Of a stretch of DNA of 12,326 nt, positions 1-5,204 are shown piece by piece. Each line of letters opens with the position of its first letter. Position 1 is the stretch's first letter. Under the pieces are notes generated by a model that was not told the DNA's origin, did not search any database, and saw only the letters and a list, made by a program, of their open reading frames with translations. Both the position numbers and the translations under genes were made by a program. This DNA is from CAYOBW01 sp964402115. Lineage in GTDB: Bacteria; Verrucomicrobiota; Kiritimatiellia; UBA8416; CAYOBW01. The stretch lies in NCBI GenBank assembly GCA_964402115.1, contig CAYOBW010000210.1, positions 1 to 12,326 on the forward strand. Reading direction: 5' to 3'.

Positions 1-1331
1 ACAAACGTCTGTTTGCCTGGTCCATAACCGCGGCGCTGGCCGGGTTCCTTTTTGGCTTCGACACGATCGTGATCTCCGGCGCCGAGCAGAAGATCCAGTC
101 CCTCTGGAGCCTCGACAGCGTCATGCACGGCTTGTGCATGAGCGCGGCGCTGTGGGGCACGGTGCTGGGCGCCCTGCTGGGCGGCTGGCCGACCGAGCGG
201 CACGGACGCCGGAAGACGCTGCTCTGGATCGGGGTTCTCTACTTCGTTTCGGCGGTCTGGTCGGGCCTGGCCGTGGGGAAATTCACCTTCATGCTCGCCC
301 GCTTCATCGGCGGCCTGGGCGTGGGCGCCGCCACGGTCGCTTCGCCGCTGTACATCTCCGAAATCTCGCCGGCGCGGATGCGCGGACGCCTGGCCGGCAT
401 GTTCCAGTTCAACATCGTGTTCGGCATCCTGGTCGCCTTCGTGTCCAACTACTTCATCGGCAAATACATGAATGAGGCTGTCGCGTGGCGTTGGATGCTG
501 GGCGTCGAGGCTTTCCCCGCCCTGGTCTACACGCTCCTGTGCTTCACCCTGCCCGAAAGCCCGCGCTGGCTGATCGTCCACGGCGGACAGCGTGCGGCCG
601 GCATGGAGACCTTCCGCCGCATCAACCCGGATTTCACGGAGGCCGAGATCGTCAGCCTGGCGGACTCCGTCGAAGCCAGCGTGGGCGACCGGAAAACGGC
701 GGCGAAGTTTTTCACGTCGCGCCTGCGCATTCCGATCATGCTGGCTTTTCTCGTGGCGTTCTTCAACCAGCTCTCCGGCATCAATGCGATCCTGTACTTT
801 GCGCCTCGCATTTTCGAATGGACGGGGCTCGCCAAGAACGCCGCTTTGCTGCAGTCCGTCGGCATCGGCGTCACAAACCTGGTCTTTACGTACGTCGGGC
901 TCTGGCTGATCGACAAGCTGGGCCGGCGCACGCTGCTCGTCATCGGGTCGTTCGGCTACATTGCCTCGCTCGGACTCTGTGCGTGGGCGTTCCACATCGA
1001 GAGCTTCAAGATCGTGCCGATCTGCATTTTCGCCTTCATCGCGGCGCACGCGGTGGGGCAGGGCGCGGTGATCTGGGTGCTCATCAGCGAGATCTTCCCG
1101 AACCGCAACCGCGCCGCCGGCCAGACGCTGGGCAGTTTCACCCACTGGTTCTTCGCGGCAGCGCTGACGCTCGTCTTCCCGAAGATGGCCGAGGCGTTTC
1201 CGCCGGCCGTCATCTTCGGCTTCTTCTGCTTCATGATGTGCCTGCAGCTCGTGTGGGTGAAGTTCATGGTCCCCGAAACGAAGAACGTCCCGCTCGAGGA
1301 GATGCAGAAGAAGCTGGGCGTCGCAGCGTAA
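1..1331 (+). CDS. Sugar porter family MFS transporter, 5' end outside window
   Basis: Inner-membrane major facilitator protein that imports a sugar, probably by H+ symport. The reading frame is open from base 3, so the start lies upstream of the window; 442 residues are visible, close to full length for this family (about 450-500). Numbering from base 3, the sugar-porter signatures appear in order: GFLFGFDTIVISGA in the first helix (14-27), RHGRR in the loop after helix 2 (66-70), PESPRWL before the central cytoplasmic loop (184-190), NQLSGINAILYF in helix 7 (255-266), DKLGRR (304-309) and PETKNVPLEEM near the C terminus (424-434). The usual QQ of helix 7 is QL here. Substrate cannot be read from sequence; the adjoining secreted beta-helix protein suggests a plant- or algal-type glycan product. 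The family call is very secure; the substrate is open. Confidence 0.95.
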   Translation, partial: KRLFAWSITAALAGFLFGFDTIVISGAEQKIQSLWSLDSVMHGLCMSAALWGTVLGALLGGWPTERHGRRKTLLWIGVLYFVSAVWSGLAVGKFTFMLARFIGGLGVGAATVASPLYISEISPARMRGRLAGMFQFNIVFGILVAFVSNYFIGKYMNEAVAWRWMLGVEAFPALVYTLLCFTLPESPRWLIVHGGQRAAGMETFRRINPDFTEAEIVSLADSVEASVGDRKTAAKFFTSRLRIPIMLAFLVAFFNQLSGINAILYFAPRIFEWTGLAKNAALLQSVGIGVTNLVFTYVGLWLIDKLGRRTLLVIGSFGYIASLGLCAWAFHIESFKIVPICIFAFIAAHAVGQGAVIWVLISEIFPNRNRAAGQTLGSFTHWFFAAALTLVFPKMAEAFPPAVIFGFFCFMMCLQLVWVKFMVPETKNVPLEEMQKKLGVAA

Positions 1332-1336
1332 CGGCC

Positions 1337-3160
1337 ATGCGCTTGCTCCCGACAGGTTGGCTTGTCCCGTTGCTGTGCGCCGCCGCGCTGGCGGCGCAGG
1401 GCGCGCCGCGGGCTTATCACGTGGATGACGCGCGCGGCGACGATGCGCGTGACGGCGCGACGCCGGCCACGGCCTGGCGGACGCTGGAGCGGGTGAATGC
1501 CGCCGACCTTCAGCCCGGCGACCGCGTCCTCTTCCGGCGCGGCGGCACGTGGCGCGGCCAGCTGCGCCCCCGCAGCGGCGCCGCCGGCGCTCCCGTCACC
1601 TATGCGGCGGCGGAGGGTGCCGGCCCGAAGCCGCTGCTGCTCGGCTCCGTGCCCATGAACCGCCCGACGGACTGGGAGGCCGCGGGACCGGGGCTCTGGC
1701 GCACCACCCCCATCCGCTACACGCCCGTGGGCAGCGCCTTGAACCTGTCCCCTGCGCGCTGGAGCCTCCACACGGAGGGCGGCGCGCGGGTGACGCAAAC
1801 GCCCGACGCGCTGACCCTGGTGTGTGCCGCCCCGGGCGCGGCGCCGAACCACGTACAGTTCTTCGCGGGCGGTCTGGCCGTCCAGGCTGGCCGCTGCTAC
1901 CGGCTGGTCTTCCGCGTGCGCGCCACCGGGGTGGTGCAGCCGTTCCGTGTCGCGCTGATGCAGCAGGTCGCGCCATGGACCGCCCGCGCCGCTGCCGGCA
2001 CGGTGGCGGTCGGCGGGGGCACGAACGAGCTCGAGGCCTCGGTCGTGTTCCGCGTGGGGGAGTCCGACGACGCGGCGCGCGTCACGCTCTTCCTGGGCGG
2101 CGCGCTCGCCCCCGGTGGCGGCCTGGCGTTGCGCGACTGCGTCTTCGGCGAAGTACGTTCCGACCGCGACGGGGTCCTGTCCTTCGATGTCGGCAACCTT
2201 ATCTTCGACGGCGGTGCGGCTACGGGCGTCAAGAAGTGGTCCGCCGACGCGCTGGCCGCCGAGCGCGACTACTGCTACGAGGCCGCCACGCAGTCCGTGC
2301 TCCTGCGCGGCGCGCGGCATCCGGCCGGGCGCTGGCGCAGCGTCGAGCTGGCGCTTTGCCGGCACATCGTCGACCAGGGCGGCCGGTCGTACGTCACCTA
2401 CGAGGATCTCGCGCTGGCCAACGGCGCCGCGCACGGCATCGGCGGCGGCTCGACGCGCGGGATCACCGTGCGGCGGTGCGACCTTGCATTCATCGGCGGC
2501 GGCCACCAACTCACCCGGCCCGACGGCCAACCCGTGCGCTACGGCAACGGCATCGAGTTCTGGTCGGACGCGCGCGACTGCCTGGTGGAGGGCTGCCGGA
2601 TCGGCGAGATCTACGACGCGGCGCTGACGAACCAGGGCAGCGGCAGCAACACGCAGGAGAACATCACGTACCGGCGCAACGTCATCTGGAACGCCGAATA
2701 CTCTTTCGAGTACTGGAATCGCGACGCGGCCAGCCGCACGCGGAACATCGTGTTCGAGCACAACACCTGCGTGGCCGCCGGCGCCGGGTGGGGCCATGGC
2801 CAGCGGCCCGACCCCAACGGGCGGCACCTGATGTTCTACGACAACACGGCGCGGACGGCCGACGTGAGCGTGCGCGGGAACATCTTCGCGGAATCGGTGG
2901 ACAGCCTGCTGCGGTTGCACGGGCGGGATTGGACGGCGGCGCTGAAGATGGACGGCAACTGCTGGTTCCAGCCGCGGGGGGAGGGGCTGTGGTGGGGCAC
3001 GAACCGCGTGCCGGCCGCCGCGGCCGCCGCGTTTCTGCGGGCGCGCGGCTTCGACCAGCACTCGGTCTTCGCCGACCCGTGCTTCCTCGACCCCGCCGCC
3101 CGCGACTACCGCCCCGCCCCCGACGGCCCCGCCGCCGCGTTCGGCGCCAGCGCGCCGTGA
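1337..3160 (+). CDS. Secreted right-handed parallel beta-helix protein with internal carbohydrate-binding-like domain
   Basis: Exported 607-residue protein, probably acting on or binding a polysaccharide. Residues 1 to about 26 form a signal peptide (positive start, then a Leu/Ala core ending AAQGAPRA). Residues about 28-80 contain the entry motif seen in many beta-helix lyases and glycosidases: YHVDDARGDD, an AWRTLERVN segment, then PGDRVLFRRGGTWRG. Residues about 139-275 look like an inserted jelly-roll, CBM4/9-like domain (CYRLVFRVRA, SVVFRVG). From about 353 to 560 there are repeated short beta-helix coils rich in Asn and Gly (YEDLALANG, VRRCDLAFIGG, VEGCRIGEI, YRRNVIWNAE, FEHNTCVAAG, VRGNIF). 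Start is the ATG 5 bp after the transporter stop, so the two are likely co-transcribed; no strong ribosome site precedes it, suggesting translational coupling. I see no assignable catalytic triad, so lyase versus glycoside hydrolase is undecided. Confidence 0.85.
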   Translation: MRLLPTGWLVPLLCAAALAAQGAPRAYHVDDARGDDARDGATPATAWRTLERVNAADLQPGDRVLFRRGGTWRGQLRPRSGAAGAPVTYAAAEGAGPKPLLLGSVPMNRPTDWEAAGPGLWRTTPIRYTPVGSALNLSPARWSLHTEGGARVTQTPDALTLVCAAPGAAPNHVQFFAGGLAVQAGRCYRLVFRVRATGVVQPFRVALMQQVAPWTARAAAGTVAVGGGTNELEASVVFRVGESDDAARVTLFLGGALAPGGGLALRDCVFGEVRSDRDGVLSFDVGNLIFDGGAATGVKKWSADALAAERDYCYEAATQSVLLRGARHPAGRWRSVELALCRHIVDQGGRSYVTYEDLALANGAAHGIGGGSTRGITVRRCDLAFIGGGHQLTRPDGQPVRYGNGIEFWSDARDCLVEGCRIGEIYDAALTNQGSGSNTQENITYRRNVIWNAEYSFEYWNRDAASRTRNIVFEHNTCVAAGAGWGHGQRPDPNGRHLMFYDNTARTADVSVRGNIFAESVDSLLRLHGRDWTAALKMDGNCWFQPRGEGLWWGTNRVPAAAAAAFLRARGFDQHSVFADPCFLDPAARDYRPAPDGPAAAFGASAP

Positions 3161-3177
3161 GTGGTTGAACGTGGGTC

Positions 3178-3771
3178 TCAGAAAAGGGTCAGTTGGGTCG
3201 GCGGTGTTGCGGGGCGTGGCGACAGGGCGGGGAGGGGAGGCGCCGGTGGCACTTCCGGCGGCGGGGGGACGCTCGCCGCGGGCGTTTCGTAGCCGATGTC
3301 CGGTGGCAGTTTCGCGACCTGGCGGGCCGCCACCGCCAACTCATCGCAGCGGGTGTTCTCGACGTTGCTGGCATGGCCCCGCACCCACTGGAAGCGCACC
3401 GTGTGGCAGGCGCAGAGATCCAGCAGCGCGCCCCACAGGTCGGGGTTGAGGGCGGGGTCGCGCCCCTTGTTGCGTTTCCAGCCGTTCCGGCGCCACTGCG
3501 CGGCGTATCCGCCGGACGCCATGTTCACGACGTATTGCGAGTCGCTGTAGACGGTTACGCGTTGGCGCGCCGGGCCCAGTTCGCGCAGTCCGCGAATGAC
3601 GGAGAAGAGTTCCATGCGGTTGTTCGTGGTTTTCCGGAAGCCGCCGCTGAACTCGTGCCGTTGCCCGCGGGCGAGCAGCACGATACCGTATCCGCCCGGC
3701 CCCGGGTTGGGCTGGCAGGCGCCGTCGGTGTAGAGGGCGATGTCCGCGGAGGGCTCTGGCATGGCGGGCAT
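3178..3771 (-). CDS. rnhA: Ribonuclease HI with Pro-rich tail ending in QLTLF
   Basis: Cleaves the RNA strand of RNA:DNA hybrids (R-loops, primer remnants) in the cytoplasm using two metal ions. All catalytic residues are visible: D16 in YTDGACQPNPGPGG, E54 in NNRMELFSVI, D77 in YSDSQYV, H133 in VRGHASN and D143 in RCDELA, matching D10, E48, D70, H124 and D134 of the E. coli enzyme. The basic handle region is present (QWRRNGWKRNKGRD, 92-105). The protein is 197 residues against about 155 in E. coli. The extra 40 residues are a Pro/Ala-rich linker followed by QLTLF as the very last five residues, which matches the beta-clamp-binding consensus QLxLF. The start could also be the ATG three codons in (3762). 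It converges on the beta-helix gene with 17 bp between stops and no clear terminator. Confidence 0.95.
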   Translation of the reverse strand: MPAMPEPSADIALYTDGACQPNPGPGGYGIVLLARGQRHEFSGGFRKTTNNRMELFSVIRGLRELGPARQRVTVYSDSQYVVNMASGGYAAQWRRNGWKRNKGRDPALNPDLWGALLDLCACHTVRFQWVRGHASNVENTRCDELAVAARQVAKLPPDIGYETPAASVPPPPEVPPAPPLPALSPRPATPPTQLTLF

Positions 3772-3824
3772 TCTCGCCTGCCGGTGGCCGGGCGTAAAGC
3801 GCCAAGTGCCTGGTTCCGTAACGC

Positions 3825-3960
3825 CTCAGAAGCTGTGAGGAAATCGAACCCAGACGGTCGGGACGGAGCCCGACCCTCCAGAATGCGTGAGAAAACGCCT
3901 GTTATCGCCTCCTGGAGGGACGACCTCCGTGTCGTCCCCGATTTCTTCGCAGCTTCTCAG
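3825..3960. repeat. MITE-like palindromic element, 22-bp inverted ends
   Basis: Arms at 3825-3846 and 3939-3960 are inverted copies matching at 19 of 22 positions. Inside them, 3853-3881 and 3912-3940 form a second inverted pair (20 of the first 26 positions match), so most of the 136 bp could fold as one long hairpin. TAACGC occurs directly before the left arm (3819-3824) and directly after the right arm (3961-3966), as a target-site duplication would. There is no open frame for a transposase inside, so if it is mobile it depends on an enzyme elsewhere. An alternative is a REP-like or structural RNA hairpin. Confidence 0.6.
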
Positions 3961-3980
3961 TAACGCGAGGGGAGGGCGAT

Positions 3981-4049
3981 AACGGCGGGGACCGCCGTCT
4001 CCACGCCTCGTCGCCTGCCCACGCCATGGAGACGGCCGTCCCGGCCGTT
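3981..4049. repeat. Second imperfect inverted repeat
   Basis: Bases 3981-4002 and 4028-4049 are inverted copies matching at 20 of 22 positions, with a 25-nt loop. Each arm is itself partly self-complementary (CGGCGGGGACCGCCG; ACGGCCGTCCCGGCCGT). The element begins 20 bp after the MITE-like element and shares its GC-rich style, which suggests related intergenic repeats nested or inserted side by side. Lacking a T tract, it is not a classical terminator. Confidence 0.6.
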
Positions 4050-4102
4050 AGGTGCCATGTAAGCCCCCTGCTGTCACTGAGGCGTCGCCTGGTCCCCAGC
4101 AT

Positions 4103-4750
4103 TCAGGAGTCAGGAGTCTCTGCATTCCGAATTCCGTCTTCTGAATTCTGACCACGGGCGGCGGCCAGATCGACTTGCAGGGTCCACTGCTCAAGGCCTT
4201 CGCTGAGCGGCCGGCGCGTCAGCGCGAAGGCGAACCGGTAGCGCCGCTGGCGCCGGCTGTCCTCGGCGTCGACGGCGCCGGAAACGGCGGGCCGGTTCCA
4301 ATCCTCCGCGGCGAGACCCGCCCACTCCAGCAGCCAGCCAACCAGGTACTGCAGCGTTTCCGCGTCGAGGCAGTCGGGCGGCAGCTCCTGGGCATGCCTG
4401 GGGTGGCCGTCTTCCAGCAGGCGCAGCATGACCGACGCGGGGCCCCCGAGCAGGGCGAGTTCGGCCAGGGTTTGGGCGAGCTCCGCTCGCGCGTTCGCGA
4501 CACGCATGTCGTTGAGCGCACGTTCCAGCGCACAGGCCGGGAACAGGACGTGCCGATCCAGGTGCGCAGGGGCGGGCGCGACAAGCTCCATGCTGGTGCA
4601 GGCCGGAAAGTGGTCGAGCGCCTCGTCCAGGAGCGCCGGCCAGAACTTCGCCGCCGAATTGCGGTACGCGCGGCCCCCCACGTGCAGCACGGCAGGCGTC
4701 GGCCTGTGGCGGCGTGGCTGGTCGGGGGGCAATGTCAGGAGTTCGCTCAT
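4103..4750 (-). CDS. Uncharacterised 215-residue protein with repeat-derived C terminus
   Basis: I do not recognise this protein. It appears cytoplasmic: no signal peptide or membrane segment. The central part (about residues 70-150) is predicted to be largely helical and Leu/Ala-rich (ALERALNDMRVANARAELAQ, ETLQYLVGWLLEWAGL). A basic-aromatic stretch follows (RRQRRYRFAFALTRRPLSEG), then a strand-like end (EQWTLQVDLAAARG). I chose the ATG at 4750 (MSELLTLPPD) over an upstream in-frame ATG at 4852, because the extra 34 residues read as Arg/Ser/Gly-rich noncoding sequence. No strong ribosome-binding site is seen for either. The final residues (QNSEDGIRNAETPDS) are encoded by a tandem heptamer repeat and are probably not ancestral. 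No neighbour explains its role. Coding status is supported by codon-position GC-rich bias and protein-like composition, not by homology. Confidence 0.65.
   Translation of the reverse strand: MSELLTLPPDQPRRHRPTPAVLHVGGRAYRNSAAKFWPALLDEALDHFPACTSMELVAPAPAHLDRHVLFPACALERALNDMRVANARAELAQTLAELALLGGPASVMLRLLEDGHPRHAQELPPDCLDAETLQYLVGWLLEWAGLAAEDWNRPAVSGAVDAEDSRRQRRYRFAFALTRRPLSEGLEQWTLQVDLAAARGQNSEDGIRNAETPDS
4104..4152. repeat. Degenerate tandem heptamer repeat, about 7 units
   Basis: Seven consecutive 7-bp units: CAGGAGT, CAGGAGT, CTCTGCA, TTCCGAA, TTCCGTC, TTCTGAA, TTCTGAC. The first two are identical and the last four differ by one to three bases. It overlaps the 3' end of the orphan gene on the minus strand and supplies its last codons and stop. 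Heptamer arrays of this kind look like slippage or repeat-expansion products; function unknown. Confidence 0.7.
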
Positions 4751-4858
4751 GCGGTCACGCGGAGGGACGGTAGCAGAACCTCGCGCGCTGCGCCAGCGGC
4801 TCGCGCGGACGCTCGCCCCCCCATTCCGTTTCCACACCTCCGGTTTGACCAATCACCA

Positions 4859-4884
4859 CGGGAGGGCGAGACGCCGTCGAGCCG
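4859..4884 (+). repeat. Dispersed 26-bp intergenic repeat, copy 1
   Basis: Matches 9502-9527 at 25 of 26 positions in the same orientation, and 9438-9463 at roughly 20-21 of 26 in the opposite orientation. Core GGGAGGGCGA followed by a CCGTCGAGCCG half. All copies in this window lie outside genes, so it is likely an intergenic repeat family of this genome. Confidence 0.75.
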
Positions 4885-4945
4885 CTGCCGCGTACCGGAT
4901 GCCGGCGGCGGTGGCAGAACCGGGCAGATTCCCTCAGTTTCGGGC

Positions 4946-5002
4946 GTGAATTTTGACCGTGTGAATTTTGACCTTGACAGTTTCTCCCGGCGCATTGAAA
5001 AT
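4946..5002 (+). promoter_or_regulatory. Sigma70-like promoter with upstream tandem 13-bp repeat
   Basis: TTGACA at 4974-4979 is a perfect -35 box. With a 17-bp spacer the -10 position is GAAAAT (4997-5002), 4 of 6 to consensus. Immediately upstream, GTGAATTTTGACC occurs twice (4946-4958 and 4961-4973), a 15-bp period, and the second copy abuts the -35 box. Such placement fits binding of an activator or repressor dimer, or an AT-rich upstream element, but no regulator is identified. It would drive the large secreted protein. Confidence 0.5.
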
Positions 5003-5191
5003 CAAGACCATCTAAGAGGGGTGCCTAACATGTGGCACGCTGGGATCTGCAGAGAGTTGTTGTTTTCGACAAGCGCCCCGTGGAGACGTTTGTCCTGCCC
5101 CGCTCGTCTCGCCCTGTTTGCTTCTCGGCGCCGCCCGCTGCGGATACTGCGCCTGCGCTCGGCCAATCAGCATTGATCTTGAAACAAATGG

Positions 5192-5198
5192 AAAGGGG
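5192..5198 (+). promoter_or_regulatory. Ribosome-binding site deciding the start at 5205
   Basis: AAAGGGG lies 6 nt before the ATG at 5205. That ATG opens a textbook signal peptide, whereas the upstream in-frame ATG at 5118 has no such site and would bury it. This fixes the start of the large secreted protein. Confidence 0.7.
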
Positions 5199-5204
5199 TC
5201 TGTC

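Larger units (their letters stand above)
3772..4102. other. Gene-free spacer filled with palindromic repeats
   Basis: This stretch lies between the starts of rnhA and the end of the orphan gene, both on the minus strand. It has no credible gene. Open frames across it read as low-complexity Arg/Asp/Gly-rich text produced by the repeats. It contains a 136-bp element with inverted ends (3825-3960), a second stem pair (3981-4049), one copy of the GGGAGGGCGA core (3970-3979), and a 9-bp outer inverted match (ACGCCTCAG 3821-3829 against CTGAGGCGT 4077-4085). Any promoter for rnhA must lie in its right half-free end near 3772-3820, where I see no convincing boxes. Confidence 0.7.
4751..5204. other. 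Divergent intergenic region with repeat, promoter and leader
   Basis: This 454-bp stretch separates the orphan gene (minus) from the large secreted protein (plus). From 4751 to 4858 I see nothing recognisable. A dispersed 26-bp repeat lies at 4859-4884, a tandem 13-bp repeat and promoter at 4946-5002, and then a roughly 190-nt untranslated leader up to the ATG at 5205. The leader contains a 48-codon open frame (5030-5176) preceded by AAGAGGGG, which I treat as unproven. Confidence 0.6.

Noticed and set aside
485..1336. In-frame upstream extension of the beta-helix gene to base 485 (an 891-residue frame)
   Set aside because: It lies wholly within the sugar porter in another frame, reads as Arg/Pro-rich shadow sequence, and the ATG at 1337 begins a clear signal peptide.
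956..3061. 701-codon antisense open frame over the transporter and beta-helix genes
   Set aside because: Composition is Arg/Ala/Gly/Pro-rich with no recognisable motif; it mirrors genes with strong family signatures on the plus strand. Long antisense frames are expected at this GC content.
3193..3963. 256-codon plus-strand frame opposite rnhA
   Set aside because: Antisense shadow of a gene with all five RNase HI catalytic residues; its tail runs through the palindromic element.
3772..4152. CRISPR array in the repeat-rich spacer
   Set aside because: The repeats are inverted pairs and a 7-bp tandem array, not regularly spaced direct repeats with unique spacers, and no cas gene is present.
4751..4852. 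Longer N terminus for the orphan protein from the ATG at 4852
   Set aside because: The extra residues are Arg/Ser/Gly-rich with no structure and the region looks intergenic; the ATG at 4750 is a better fit, though unproven.
5118..5204. Upstream ATG start for the large secreted protein
   Set aside because: It would add 29 residues before a textbook signal peptide and has no ribosome-binding site, unlike the ATG at 5205.
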